DNA of 41,294 bases, from the NCBI GenBank assembly GCA_900551415.1, contig URWB01000003.1:1-41294 (forward strand), in the 5' to 3' direction. The position numbers and the translations under genes are program-made. Position 1 is the first letter of the stretch. Each line of letters starts with the position of its first letter. The stretch comes from an uncultured Eubacteriales bacterium (GTDB lineage Bacteria > Bacillota > Clostridia > Peptostreptococcales > Anaerovoracaceae). Positions 32,309 to 41,294 of this stretch are shown piece after piece. Under the pieces are notes generated by a model. That model was not told the DNA's origin, ran no database searches, and saw nothing but the letters and a program-made list of their open reading frames with translations.

Positions 32309-33433
32309 CTAAAGCTCCGCGGATTTGGAAATGTTAAGCAGAATTCCCATCGCGCCCATAAAAATCAGAAGCGCGTTGCCTCCATAGCTGACAAACGGCA
32401 GGATAATCCCCGTCGGCGGCATAGAAGAAGTCACGACCGCGATATTGATCACGACCTGCAGCCCGACCATCATGGTAATCCCGCTCGCCAGCATCATACC
32501 GGTATAATCCCTGGCGTTCATCGCCACATGACAGCCGCGCCATACGAGCAGCACGTAGACCAGCACCAGGGCAAGGATACCGATAAAGCCCAACTCCTCT
32601 CCGATGATTGCCAGAATGAAATCGTTCTGCGCCTCCGGCAGATACAGATTCTTCTGCACGCTGTTGCCCAGACCCAGTCCGGTCAGTCCGCCGGTGCCCA
32701 GCGCGAGCAGGGACTGTACGACCTGCCAGCCGTCACCGAGCGCGTCCGCGAACGGATCCAAAAAGCTGAGCAGCCGTCCGTAACGATAACCTTCGCGGTC
32801 CGAAAACACAAAGATCACCGCCGCCGCCGCTCCCAAAGCTGCCAGCACGCCTACATGCTTCCATTGGATGCCCGCCACCAGCAGCATGCCGCCGGCGATC
32901 AGCACGACCGTAAACGCGGTTGACATATTTGGCTGTTTCATGATCAGCGCGAAATAAACGCCGGCCACCAGCAGCACCGGCACAATGCCCTTCCACCAGT
33001 CCGTCGCGCTCTTCGGTTTTTTGGAAAAATGTCCGGTAATATACAGAATCACACCAACCTTGGCGAATTCTCCCGGCATCACGGTAATCGGAAATCCCTC
33101 CTTGCCGAGCCACCGAGTCGCGCCGTTGACCGTAATGCCGAGCGGAGTAAAGATCAGCAGCAGGAGGATCAGACAGATGACCGGCACGATAATCCACAGG
33201 CGCAGCCAAAAATGATAGTCGATTCTGGCGGTGATCCACATACCGATCGCGCCACCGATGACCCAGACGATCTGCCGTTTCAGATAGTGATAGGCATCTC
33301 CCCATTCGCCGATGGCATAGTAATAGCTGGCACTAAAAATCATCACGATTCCAAATAGCACCAAAATCGTCACCAAAAGCACGATGCTCAAATCTCCGGT
33401 TTTCTGTTTTGTATGCGCTGCAAGTCTTTCCAT
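32309..33433 (-). CDS. ftsW: SEDS-family glycosyltransferase FtsW/SpoVE
   Basis: About 374 aa from ATG at 33433 (MERLAAHTKQ); a TTG four codons upstream (33445) is an alternative and neither has a good ribosome-binding site. Around ten membrane segments with SEDS marks: 'VTILVLFGIVMIFSASYYYA', 'QPNMSTAF', 'QVVQSLLALGTGGLTGLGLGNS', 'EAQNDFILAIIGEELGFIG' and 'GIILPFVSYGGNALL'. SEDS proteins polymerise lipid II with a class B PBP partner, here probably the SpoVD-like protein of the same cluster. Position between murD and murG is that of spoVE/ftsW. Confidence 0.95.
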   Translation of the reverse strand: MERLAAHTKQKTGDLSIVLLVTILVLFGIVMIFSASYYYAIGEWGDAYHYLKRQIVWVIGGAIGMWITARIDYHFWLRLWIIVPVICLILLLLIFTPLGITVNGATRWLGKEGFPITVMPGEFAKVGVILYITGHFSKKPKSATDWWKGIVPVLLVAGVYFALIMKQPNMSTAFTVVLIAGGMLLVAGIQWKHVGVLAALGAAAAVIFVFSDREGYRYGRLLSFLDPFADALGDGWQVVQSLLALGTGGLTGLGLGNSVQKNLYLPEAQNDFILAIIGEELGFIGILALVLVYVLLVWRGCHVAMNARDYTGMMLASGITMMVGLQVVINIAVVTSSMPPTGIILPFVSYGGNALLIFMGAMGILLNISKSAEL

Positions 33434-33478
33434 AGGTTTTTTCAATCTTTCTTTTTTTGAAGCCTCTTTGTCCGCGCG

Positions 33479-34861
33479 CTACTCCGCGAGCCGCTTGACG
33501 CAGGTCTTGAAGTGGTCACCGCGCTGCTCGAAATTGTCGTACATATCCCAGCTCGCGCAGGCCGGAGAAAGCAGTACCGTATCGCCCGGCTTTGCCATCG
33601 CGAAAGCGTTTTTGACGCATTCCTCCATATGCGGCGCGAAGGAATAGTCCTTGAAGCCATGTCTTTCGGCAGCTTCGGCCAGTAATTTACCGTCTCTGCC
33701 CAGCAAAATCATATGTTTAACGCGACCCGGGAAATTTTCGATCAGTTCGTCGAATTCCTGTCCCTTGCCATCGCCGCCGGCAATCAGCAGAATGTTCTTC
33801 TGAATCGCCTTCAGCGCGATGACCGCCGCGTCTACGTTGGTTCCCTTGGAATCGTTGTAAAATTTGACGCCTCCGATCTCGCCGCAGTATTCGATGCGGT
33901 GCGGTACGCCGCCAAAGGCAAGCAGGCTTTCGTGTATGGTCTCCGCTTCAATGCCGGAAAAATAGCTGATTGCCGCGGCAGCGAGCGCGTTCTGCACGTT
34001 GTGGTCGCCAATGATCTTCAGCTCATTTCGATGGCAAAGCTCAATCTCTCTGCCCTCTTCATTGCGAAGAACCAGCATGCCGTCCGCGCGCAGATAAGCG
34101 CCCAGCGGCAGCTCTTCCTTGATGGAGAACGGGATCACCTTCGCTTTGCAATCCTTCGTCAGACCGTAGCAGAGCTTATCGTCATAGTTGACGATGCAGT
34201 AACCGCTCTCATCCTGATTCTCAAAGATCCGCGCCTTGGCCGCGCCGTAGGCCTCCATCGTATGATGACGATTCAAGTGGTCCGGTGTCAAATTGAGGAT
34301 CGCCGAAACCGCCGGTTTGAAATATTTAATGGTTTCCAGTTGGAAGCTGCTGGTTTCCGTCACCAGCCAGTCATCTTCGTCCGCTTCCATCGCTTTGGAG
34401 ATGACCGCCACGCCGATATTGCCGACCACATAGGTCTTTCTGCCGGATTTTTTGAAGATTTCTCCGACCAGCGTGGTCGTCGTAGTCTTACCGTTGGTAC
34501 CGGTAATTGCGACAAAGGTACCGCGCGCGATGCGGTAAGCGATCTCGAGCTCACCGATGATTTCCGCGCCGTGCGCCTCCGCTTCTCGGATGAACGGCAG
34601 TGTCGGATCAACGCCGGGGCTGAGAATCAGCATATCGAACTTTTCTTCTGCCACCGGAACCTCATGGAAGTAACAGTGAACCTGTTTGCCTTCCAAAAAG
34701 TTCAGCAACTGTCCGTCCACCGCATTACGCTCTTTGGCATCCTGTATCGATACCTCCGCGCCGAGCGCGAGCATGGCCTGTACGGCCGCAATACCGGATT
34801 TTCCCATGCCGACGATGAGTACTTTTTTGCCTTTGATGTTTTCCAGATTCTTGTTTTCCAT
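33479..34861 (-). CDS. murD: UDP-N-acetylmuramoylalanine--D-glutamate ligase
   Basis: 460 aa from ATG at 34861 (GGGAGG upstream). N-terminal Rossmann domain 'KKVLIVGMGKSGIAA', central ATPase with GTNGKTTTTTL, 'NLTPDHLNRH' and the C-terminal Mur ligase domain ('YNDSKGTNVDAAVIAL', 'LLIAGGDGKGQEFDEL', 'LSPACASWDMYDNFEQRGDHF'). It adds D-Glu to UDP-MurNAc-L-Ala in the cytoplasm. A 32-nt gap separates it from mraY. Confidence 0.97.
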   Translation of the reverse strand: MENKNLENIKGKKVLIVGMGKSGIAAVQAMLALGAEVSIQDAKERNAVDGQLLNFLEGKQVHCYFHEVPVAEEKFDMLILSPGVDPTLPFIREAEAHGAEIIGELEIAYRIARGTFVAITGTNGKTTTTTLVGEIFKKSGRKTYVVGNIGVAVISKAMEADEDDWLVTETSSFQLETIKYFKPAVSAILNLTPDHLNRHHTMEAYGAAKARIFENQDESGYCIVNYDDKLCYGLTKDCKAKVIPFSIKEELPLGAYLRADGMLVLRNEEGREIELCHRNELKIIGDHNVQNALAAAAISYFSGIEAETIHESLLAFGGVPHRIEYCGEIGGVKFYNDSKGTNVDAAVIALKAIQKNILLIAGGDGKGQEFDELIENFPGRVKHMILLGRDGKLLAEAAERHGFKDYSFAPHMEECVKNAFAMAKPGDTVLLSPACASWDMYDNFEQRGDHFKTCVKRLAE

Positions 34862-34893
34862 AGGATTTCCTCCCTTCGTGTCTTACAGCTTTC

Positions 34894-35892
34894 TTACAGG
34901 TTTGCAATCAGGATAGCCAGCATACAGAAAATCAGCGTCATCCCCCAGAACAAATAGACGACGTTCTTTTCCTTCATGCCGCAAAGCTCAAAATGATGAT
35001 GAATCGGTGCCATTTTAAAGAAGCGTTTTTTGGTTTTTTTGAAATACGCAACCTGAATGATGACCGAGAGCGCTTCCAGGACATAGAGGAATCCCGCGAT
35101 CGCCACTAAAAATTCCATTTTAAGCAGGATTGCCGCCGCAGCCAGCACGCCGCCGAGCGCCATCGAACCGGTGTCTCCCATGAAGATCCTCGCCGGATTT
35201 CGGTTATACATGAGGAAGCCCAGACACGCGCCCGCGACCGCGCCGTAAACAACCGGCGCCGCGGTCAGCATCGGGTAGGCGCCCACGCCCAGAATCACCA
35301 TGCAAAAAGCCACCAGCGCCGTCACGCCGGATGCCAGCCCGTCCAGTCCGTCCGTCAGATTGACGGCGTTGCTGAACGCGATCATGACGAAAATCACGAA
35401 CGGGATGTACAGGATGCCGAAATCTATATAGCGATCCGCAATCGGAATCCAGACCGCACTGCCCGCGACCGTTCCAAAGCCGGAATTGGCGTATGCGTAT
35501 ACGGCGAAAGCGCCGGAAAAAACGAACTGCAGCACCAGCTTTTGTTTCGGGCTGATGCCCGCGTTGTTCTTTTTGATCGCTTTTTCATAATCATCGATAA
35601 AACCGATCAGACCGAACAGCACCATGACGAGCAGGATGGCGGTCAGATGCCAAACGTCTGCCACGCCGCTGATTGCGCCGACGATTGCGGCGCAAAGTAC
35701 GGTCGCGCCGATGATTGCCAGTCCGCCCATGCTCGGTGTTCCGGTTTTGGACAGGTGGGACTGCGGCCCCACTTCTCTGACGAACTGTTTAAATTGCTTT
35801 TTTTCCAGATACGGCAGCAGCAGTCTTGTAAACACCGCGCCCAAAAGCCATGCTGCCGCCAGCGCGATGATAGGGTATCGTAACATCTCCAT
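34894..35892 (-). CDS. mraY: Phospho-N-acetylmuramoyl-pentapeptide transferase
   Basis: 332 aa, about ten membrane helices. Makes lipid I from UDP-MurNAc-pentapeptide and undecaprenyl phosphate. Conserved active-site loops are all visible: 'GTPSMGGLAII', 'GFIDDYEKAIKKNN' (DD pair), NLTDGLDGLASG, FMGDTGSMALGG and PIHHHFE. Two ATGs lie close together (35892, MEML); GGAGAT upstream fits the first. The 111-nt spacer after murF is rich in GCGC but shows no promoter. Confidence 0.97.
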   Translation of the reverse strand: MEMLRYPIIALAAAWLLGAVFTRLLLPYLEKKQFKQFVREVGPQSHLSKTGTPSMGGLAIIGATVLCAAIVGAISGVADVWHLTAILLVMVLFGLIGFIDDYEKAIKKNNAGISPKQKLVLQFVFSGAFAVYAYANSGFGTVAGSAVWIPIADRYIDFGILYIPFVIFVMIAFSNAVNLTDGLDGLASGVTALVAFCMVILGVGAYPMLTAAPVVYGAVAGACLGFLMYNRNPARIFMGDTGSMALGGVLAAAAILLKMEFLVAIAGFLYVLEALSVIIQVAYFKKTKKRFFKMAPIHHHFELCGMKEKNVVYLFWGMTLIFCMLAILIANL

Positions 35893-36003
35893 CTTTTGTA
35901 TCTCCTTGCTGTTTTCGTGTTATCTCCGGTTTCCTGCCGCGCGCCTTACACCTTGCGCGCCTGCGCGTGTTCCGCGCGTGAATGCTGTCCGCTTTGCCGC
36001 GTC

Positions 36004-37419
36004 TCATGCGCGCGCCTGCGGTTTGAGTTCCATCATGCGCGCTGCGATTTCTTCCAGCTTCATGCCGCGCGATGCCTTGATCAGCACGACATCGCCTTCT
36101 TCAAGCAGCTTCGGAAGCAGCGGCAGGAAATCTTCTTTGTTCGGGAAATATTGTATTCTCGCCGCGTCCAGATAATCGGCCGCGCCCTCCGCGTAATAGG
36201 CCGCGTCTTTACCGATGGCAATCAAGAGGTCGATGTTTTTTTGTCCCGCGAAGGCGCCGACCTCCAGATGTCCGCTGCGGCTTTCGCCGCCCAACTCGAA
36301 CATATCCCCCAAGATAGCGATTTTACGCTTTCCCTCGCTCGATGTCAAGGTTTCCAACGCAGATTTTACAGAAGCCGGACACGCGTTGTAGCTGTCATCA
36401 ATGATTTTGATCCCGTTTATCTGTCTGATTCTGAGACGGTTTCCGGTCAGTTCAGTCTCCTGCATCCCTGCAGCCGCCTCCTCCGGCGAGATACCCAAAA
36501 GCTCCGCCGCGGCGATGGCCAACGCCTGATTTCCCGCGTTATGCGCGCCCGGCAGCGGAGAAGAAATCTCATATATTTTATCTTTACGTCTTAAACGGTA
36601 TTTTATACCTTTATCTCCGTAATCCTGTACCTCCGAGATAACAAAGTCATCCTGCGGCTCGCTGCCGACGCAGAGCAGATGATAATCACCTGCCGTATAC
36701 CGCGGCGTCAATAGATCACAGTCCGCGTTGACAATCAGCGTGTCCTGCGGTCTGAAATAGGTCGTGACCTCCATCTTCGCCTGGAGAATACCCTCGCGGC
36801 TTCCCAGCTTTTCGATATGAGAAATGCCGATGTTTGTAATCAGCGCGATGTCCGGCCGCACCAGATCGGCAAGCCGCTCGATCTCGCCGAAATCATCCAT
36901 GCCCATTTCGAGGACAGCGACTTCGGTATCCGGCGGAAATTCGAGAATGCTCAGCGGCAGTCCGAAACCGTTGTTGAAGTTTTTCATGCTTCTGGCAGTT
37001 TTGTATTTTGTCCGCAGCGCGTAATAGAGCATGTCACGCGTACTCGTCTTGCCAACACTCCCGGTCACCGCGATCTTGTGGCGCAGCGGCAGCATGGCTA
37101 GGTAGTATGCCGCCAGATCCTGCAGGGCGCGCGTGGTATCTTTAACCACGATAACATCCGGTTCCTCGGAGGATTGCAGAAACGCCTCCTGCGGAATTTT
37201 TTCCGGCTCGGATACGACCAGCGAACGACAGCCGCCGCGCAGCGCGCCGTCCAGATACAGATGCCCGTCGGTCACCTCTCCCTTGAGCGCGAAAAAAATA
37301 TCTCCTGCCTTGGCCTTCCTGGAATCCGTCGCGATTTCGAGCACATGGCTTTGCTCACTGCCACAGCAGAGCGTTCCTCCTGTCGCTTTTAAAATTTCAC
37401 CAATGGTAAATGTTCTCAT
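36004..37419 (-). CDS. murF: UDP-MurNAc-tripeptide--D-alanyl-D-alanine ligase
   Basis: 471 aa. Its ATG overlaps the murE TGA by 4 nt, so translation is coupled. The N-terminal domain ('DSRKAKAGDIFFALKGEVTDGHLYL') precedes the ATPase with TGSVGKTSTRDML (a GSVGKTS variant seen in Clostridia) and 'EMGMDDFGEIERLADLVRPDIALITNIG'; the C-terminal domain has 'KIIDDSYNACPASVKSALETL'. It adds D-Ala-D-Ala to give the pentapeptide precursor. Confidence 0.96.
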   Translation of the reverse strand: MRTFTIGEILKATGGTLCCGSEQSHVLEIATDSRKAKAGDIFFALKGEVTDGHLYLDGALRGGCRSLVVSEPEKIPQEAFLQSSEEPDVIVVKDTTRALQDLAAYYLAMLPLRHKIAVTGSVGKTSTRDMLYYALRTKYKTARSMKNFNNGFGLPLSILEFPPDTEVAVLEMGMDDFGEIERLADLVRPDIALITNIGISHIEKLGSREGILQAKMEVTTYFRPQDTLIVNADCDLLTPRYTAGDYHLLCVGSEPQDDFVISEVQDYGDKGIKYRLRRKDKIYEISSPLPGAHNAGNQALAIAAAELLGISPEEAAAGMQETELTGNRLRIRQINGIKIIDDSYNACPASVKSALETLTSSEGKRKIAILGDMFELGGESRSGHLEVGAFAGQKNIDLLIAIGKDAAYYAEGAADYLDAARIQYFPNKEDFLPLLPKLLEEGDVVLIKASRGMKLEEIAARMMELKPQARA

Positions 37420-38909
37420 AGCTTTCGCCCTTTCTTCAGTTCTTCTCTATCATCAAAATGTCTGCTCTCGTTTCCGATGATCTGAACGGTTTCATGCCCC
37501 TTACCCGCGACAACGAGCATATCGCCGGCTTCTGTCAGCCGCACCGCCGCGCGAATGGCCTCACCGCGATCCTCGATGATTTCGTAAGCGCCTCCCGCCG
37601 CGTCCATGGCTTCGGCAATATCCGCGATAATCCCGCGCGGGTCTTCCCTGCGAGGATTGTCAGAAGTCACGACACTGTAATCCGCCATCTGCGCGGCTAC
37701 GCGCCCCATCTCGGCTCGCCGTTTGTGGTCACGCTCGCCGCCGCAGCCGAAGACAAGCAAAAGGCGGGTCGGCTCATACGCGCGCAGGGTTTCCAGCAGA
37801 TACCGCAGCGCGATGCCGTTGTGCGCGTAATCGACCAACGCGATACGGCCCGGACCGATATCCACCGTTTCTGTCCTGCCCGGTACGCGCGCGCGTCGCA
37901 GCGCCCTTTGTATCACCATGTCCTCGATGCCGAGATCCTCAGCGACCGCGATTGCGCCCAGCGCGTTCTCCACATTGTGCAGCCCGGGCAGCCCGATGGT
38001 AAACCGGGTGCCGTCCCGCAGGCAGAAGCTGCTCCCAAGCAGTCCCTCCTCACGCAGACGGGCAATCTCACAAGCATGCAGGGTCTTCCGCGCGCCGCGC
38101 GCGTTTTCCCTTTTAGGCTCTATCCCAAAAAGAATCTCTTTTTTCGCCGCGCTGCTTTGCCGCATGATTTCCCAACCGGCCGCTCCTTCGTGCAGAATCG
38201 CGGTTTCGCACTGTGTAAACAGCCGGCTTTTCCAGTAAGCGTATTCCGCGAAGTCGGCGTGCTCTCCGATTCCGATATGGTCGGGGCTTAAATTGGTAAA
38301 GATCGCGTAATCGAAGTGGATGCCCGCCGTACGGCTGAGCTTCAGCCCTTGTGAGGAAACCTCTATGACGACGGCCTTACAGCCGCCGTCCGCCATTTCA
38401 CGCAGCATACGCTGCATCTCACAAGATTCCGGTGTCGTGTTCACCGCTTCTCGATAATGTCCTTCCCAGCCGCAGCGTACGGTCCCGATCATGCCGGTTT
38501 TGATTCCGGCTTCTTCAAGAATGGTCTGCAGCAGGAAGGCAGTCGTCGTTTTTCCCTTCGTTCCTGTGATCCCGATTGTCAGAAGTTCCTGTGCCGGATG
38601 CCTGTAAAATGCAGCGGAGGCCAATGCCAGTGCTTCTCTGGTATTTCCTACCTCTACGACGGTTCTCCTCTCATGCCGCGCGCGTAAAGAAGCGCATGCT
38701 TCAGCATCCTCGACGAAAAAAATCTCCGCGCCGCGCGCGGCGGCGTCCGCAAGATAATCGTGACCGTCCGCGTCTCTGCCGCGCAGGGCAAAGAACGCGT
38801 CACCGGCTTCGCATTTATCTGATCTGTATTTTAATGCTCGCACATTTTTATCGGCCGTACCAAGGATTCGCCGCGGCTGCAGCGCTCCCATCAACTCGGT
38901 CAGCCTCAT
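37416..38909 (-). CDS. murE: UDP-MurNAc-tripeptide synthetase
   Basis: 497 aa from ATG at 38909 (AGGAG upstream). Adds the third peptide residue. N-terminal 'ALKYRSDKCEAGDAFFALRG', ATPase 'GITGTKGKTTTAF', substrate loop 'NTTPESCEMQRML', 'EVSSQGLKLSRTAG', and C-terminal 'DYAHNGIALRYLL', 'FGCGGERDHKRRAEMG'. The SDNPRREDP segment carries the DNPR motif linked to meso-diaminopimelate in many MurE enzymes; the DYAHNG variant is less usual in such enzymes, so the added amino acid is not certain. It overlaps murF. Confidence 0.96.
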   Translation of the reverse strand: MRLTELMGALQPRRILGTADKNVRALKYRSDKCEAGDAFFALRGRDADGHDYLADAAARGAEIFFVEDAEACASLRARHERRTVVEVGNTREALALASAAFYRHPAQELLTIGITGTKGKTTTAFLLQTILEEAGIKTGMIGTVRCGWEGHYREAVNTTPESCEMQRMLREMADGGCKAVVIEVSSQGLKLSRTAGIHFDYAIFTNLSPDHIGIGEHADFAEYAYWKSRLFTQCETAILHEGAAGWEIMRQSSAAKKEILFGIEPKRENARGARKTLHACEIARLREEGLLGSSFCLRDGTRFTIGLPGLHNVENALGAIAVAEDLGIEDMVIQRALRRARVPGRTETVDIGPGRIALVDYAHNGIALRYLLETLRAYEPTRLLLVFGCGGERDHKRRAEMGRVAAQMADYSVVTSDNPRREDPRGIIADIAEAMDAAGGAYEIIEDRGEAIRAAVRLTEAGDMLVVAGKGHETVQIIGNESRHFDDREELKKGRKL

Positions 38910-38936
38910 ACCATCTCCTGCTATTTTCGCTTATTT

Positions 38937-40949
38937 TTATTCTTTATAAACATAGACAACGGAATTTTTTTTGACCTTGGTTCCTGCCTTCGGATACTGG
39001 TCCACAACCGTAAACTCGTCATCCCCCTGCGCGGACTTCGGTCTGCTGTATTTCAGCTCCTTGCCGCCGATGATGCCGACCGCTTCGCTGAACGGCTTGC
39101 CGACCACCTTCGGCACGACGGTGTAATTGCCTTCTATGGCCTTTTTTTCGGATTCGCTGTAGGTCGGTGTCACGTTGAGATAGCGCAGGGTATCGGTCAA
39201 AATCTCCTTCGCGATCGGCGCCGCGACCATAGAGCCGTAGTAGGAGCCTTTCGGGCTGTCCGCGATGACCAAAATGGAAACCTGCGGATCATCCATCGGT
39301 GCCATGCCGATGAAGGAACTGTAATAATCCTTGCCGTATTTACCGGTTCCGGCGTTAATCTTGTTCGCCGTGCCTGTTTTACCGCCGACGCGGTAACCCG
39401 CGATTCTCGCGTTGCCGCCGCCGCCCTCATCGACCACATACTGCATAATGCTGCGCATTTCTTTGGCAGTTTTGGCAGAAAGCACCTTGCGCACCGTGAC
39501 CGGCTCGTATTCCTTGACGACTTTACCCTCGCTGTCCGTCAAAGCCTTGACATAGCGCGGCTGCAGCAGTACGCCGTCATTGCCGATGGCGTTAACGGCC
39601 GTCAAAAGCTGAATCGGAGTTACCGAAATACTCTGTCCATAGCCCATGGTCGCCAGTTCTACCGGACCGACGTCCTTCAAGGCGTACATGATGGAGCCGG
39701 CTTCTCCCGGATAGTCTACGCCTGTTTTTTCCGTTATTCCATACAGTCCTAAATATTTGTAAAAAGTATGTTTTCCCATCAGCTGCGCGACCTTAGCCAA
39801 GGCCGGATTGCAGGAATTTCCGATTGCCTGCCGTATCGTCTGCGTGCCGTGACTGCCGCTGGTCCAGCAGTGCAGTCTGACACCCGCAACGGTAAAGCTG
39901 CCGCTGCATTGGAAGGTCGTGTTGGTGTTGATGACCTTTTCCTCGAGCGCCGATGAGGAAGTCAGGAGCTTGAAAGTCGAGCCCGGCTCGTAGGTATCAC
40001 TGACGATGGGGTTTCTCCACAAGCTGATCAGATAGCTCTGCTTCTCGTCCGCGGACATTTTTTTGTAAGCCTTGCTCTGTGCCTTCGGAACATTTTTACT
40101 GTCCATCGGCTCATTCGGGTCATAACCCGGCGTCGTGGCGCTTGCCAAAATCTCTCCGGTCTTTGGATTCATGACCAGACACATGATGCGTTTGGCCTTG
40201 GTTTTTTCCATGCCCTTTTCCAGGGCTTTTTCCACATAATACTGAATTGCTTCATCCAGACTCAGCACGACATTGTAGCCGTCCTGCGCCTCGTGATATT
40301 CCTCCGCGCCCTCGACCAGCTCATTGCCGAGCAGATCTGTGTTCTTCTTCCACCGACCGGAAACGCCCGCGAGGTACTGGTCATATTCCAGTTCAATGCC
40401 CGCGCGCCCTGTATTGTCCGCGCTGACGCTTCCCAAAAGCTGCGAAGCGAAATTGCCAAGCGGGTAGTAACGCTTTGTCCCCTCCGCGAGCTCCAGGCCG
40501 TTGAGCTTGAGCGCGCGAATCGTGTCCGCGGTTTCTTTGTCCAGATTGCTCGCGATACGCACCAGCGCTGTTGACTTCGTAAGATTAGTCTGAATCGTTT
40601 CGGCGTCTTTTCCCGTAAGCTCCGCAAGCTGCGCGGCGATTTCGCTGATCTTTTCCGCGCTGATTGTCTCGCCTTTTTGCGTCTTTACCTGCGCGGGCCT
40701 TGCCCAAAGCGTGTAACAGGTGATGCTCGTCGCGAGTTCCTTGCCGTTACGGTCGTAAATCGCACCGCGCTTGGCCTCGATCGGTGTGTCCTGTGTCTGC
40801 TGCGCGATCGCTTTTTCGGTCAGCCAGTCGGCCTTGATAATCTGCCAATACGCCACGCGAAAGGTCAAGACCAGCAGCAAAAGCGCGATGATTACAAATC
40901 CGAGCGCGATTCTTTTTTTATTTTTTGTGCCTACCGGTGCTGCCCGCAT
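38937..40949 (-). CDS. Class B penicillin-binding protein (SpoVD/PBP2B type) with PASTA domain
   Basis: 670 aa from ATG at 40949, with GGAGGGAG upstream. Short cytoplasmic tail, one membrane helix (about 13-35), PBP dimerisation domain ('EAKRGAIYDRNGKELATS'), then the transpeptidase with S324-TFK (catalytic Ser), S379-CN and K524-TGT. The C-terminus (about 610-670) holds one PASTA domain ('VVPKVVGKPFSEAVGIIGGKEL'). It cross-links septal or spore peptidoglycan together with the SEDS protein downstream. Position after ftsL and before murE fits pbpB or spoVD; one gene seems to cover the role here, so I give no symbol. Confidence 0.95.
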   Translation of the reverse strand: MRAAPVGTKNKKRIALGFVIIALLLLVLTFRVAYWQIIKADWLTEKAIAQQTQDTPIEAKRGAIYDRNGKELATSITCYTLWARPAQVKTQKGETISAEKISEIAAQLAELTGKDAETIQTNLTKSTALVRIASNLDKETADTIRALKLNGLELAEGTKRYYPLGNFASQLLGSVSADNTGRAGIELEYDQYLAGVSGRWKKNTDLLGNELVEGAEEYHEAQDGYNVVLSLDEAIQYYVEKALEKGMEKTKAKRIMCLVMNPKTGEILASATTPGYDPNEPMDSKNVPKAQSKAYKKMSADEKQSYLISLWRNPIVSDTYEPGSTFKLLTSSSALEEKVINTNTTFQCSGSFTVAGVRLHCWTSGSHGTQTIRQAIGNSCNPALAKVAQLMGKHTFYKYLGLYGITEKTGVDYPGEAGSIMYALKDVGPVELATMGYGQSISVTPIQLLTAVNAIGNDGVLLQPRYVKALTDSEGKVVKEYEPVTVRKVLSAKTAKEMRSIMQYVVDEGGGGNARIAGYRVGGKTGTANKINAGTGKYGKDYYSSFIGMAPMDDPQVSILVIADSPKGSYYGSMVAAPIAKEILTDTLRYLNVTPTYSESEKKAIEGNYTVVPKVVGKPFSEAVGIIGGKELKYSRPKSAQGDDEFTVVDQYPKAGTKVKKNSVVYVYKE

Positions 40950-41093
40950 GCGTTCTCCCTCCGTCTTGAAAGAAAGAGCCAGACCCTAAGAATGGTATTT
41001 AGTTGTCCGGCTGTTTTCGTTTCTTATGAAATTTTTTTCTTCTGAAAAATTTTTCTTTTGTCTATTCCCGATATATATGCGAAAAAAAGGTTT

Positions 41094-41294
41094 TTATTCG
41101 CGATATGCTTTTTCTTTGATTCTCTGTACCAGATCTTTGTTCGCGGCGCGATCTATCGTCAGATAAATCGACTGTCCTGCCTTCGGATAGCGCATGCCCA
41201 GCTTCTCCGTCGCGTACTGTTCGATACTCTCGATACTGTTCGCGCTTCCGATTTTAACCTCCAACACGTCGATTTCTTTTTGCAGGGCGGCATT
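41094..41294 (-). CDS. ftsL: FtsL-like division protein, C-terminal part (runs off the window)
   Basis: The last 66 codons before the TAA at 41094-41096 are visible, in frame to the window edge. They begin with a Leu/Ile-spaced coiled coil ('ALQKEIDVLEVKIGS') followed by the FtsL/FtsB-type motif 'IEQYATEKLGMRYPKAGQSIYL', where a helix turns into the conserved G-M-x-x-P segment. FtsL is a small bitopic protein that links FtsB and FtsQ/DivIB to the septal synthase. Position directly before the class B PBP supports the call. The membrane segment lies outside the window. Confidence 0.8.
   Translation of the reverse strand, partial: NAALQKEIDVLEVKIGSANSIESIEQYATEKLGMRYPKAGQSIYLTIDRAANKDLVQRIKEKAYRE

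Noticed and set aside
35893..36003. Possible third copy of the leader element in the murF-mraY spacer (GCAAGGTG after a GCGC-rich stem)
   Set aside because: Only 8 nt match, there is no P1 5' partner and no ACGGAATC, so it is likely a chance match in GC-rich spacer.
1..41294. Mobile elements, prophage, CRISPR, tRNA or rRNA genes
   Set aside because: No transposase, integrase, regularly spaced repeats, cloverleaf or rRNA-like sequence was seen on either strand.

Overview
This window looks like a chromosomal segment of an anaerobic Firmicutes bacterium, most likely a clostridial or related lineage. The evidence is a SpoVD/SpoVE-type division and cell-wall cluster, the chain pheS-pheT-zapA-mutS2, DUF523, DUF3842 and DUF4080 proteins, a DUF3793-flavodoxin pair, a phosphoketolase, and a ferredoxin-domain aldo/keto reductase. 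Base composition is slightly above half G+C and spacers are often rich in GCGC. Almost every gene lies on the minus strand; a three-gene plus-strand block (about 7.6-9.6 kb) interrupts it. No IS element, prophage, CRISPR array, tRNA or rRNA is visible.

Layout, left to right. 1-106: start of a GNAT acetyltransferase. 0.15-1.3 kb: two DUF4230 proteins; the lipoprotein one appears frameshifted in its signal peptide. 1.4-5.15 kb: ferredoxin-domain aldo/keto reductase and phosphoketolase, with a structured spacer between them. 5.3-7.5 kb: two CobW/P47K GTPases, one fused to a DUF1980-like domain and one with a long His/Cys-rich insert. 7.6-9.6 kb (plus): BFD-like [2Fe-2S] protein, then DUF3793 protein and flavodoxin behind a promoter whose -10 overlaps a palindromic operator. 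9.65-13.9 kb: a FecR-domain lipoprotein broken by a frameshift, and a CHASE2 adenylate cyclase. 14.0-18.1 kb: DUF3842, TPR protein and two radical SAM enzymes. 18.2-27.6 kb: argS, DUF523, mutS2, zapA, pheT, pheS and a SpoU methyltransferase. 27.7-41.3 kb: dcw cluster in transcription order ftsL, spoVD/pbpB-like, murE, murF, mraY, murD, spoVE/ftsW, murG, murA, ftsQ, ftsZ. murC, murB and ftsA are not in the window.

The most interesting signal is a pair of about 84-nt elements on opposite strands. Each ends 34-35 nt before the start codon of a redox gene: the aldo/keto reductase (2544-2628, minus) and flavodoxin (8908-8990, plus). They share a 16-nt 3' block, an 8-mer at the same offset (nt 17-24), and a three-way-junction fold in which stem sequences differ but pairing is kept. 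This is a candidate cis-regulatory RNA (riboswitch-like leader) that I cannot assign to a known class. Other notable points are a hairpin that buries the murA ribosome-binding site, the CobW-DUF1980 fusion, the two lipoprotein-gene frameshifts, and the probable iron-type operator pair.
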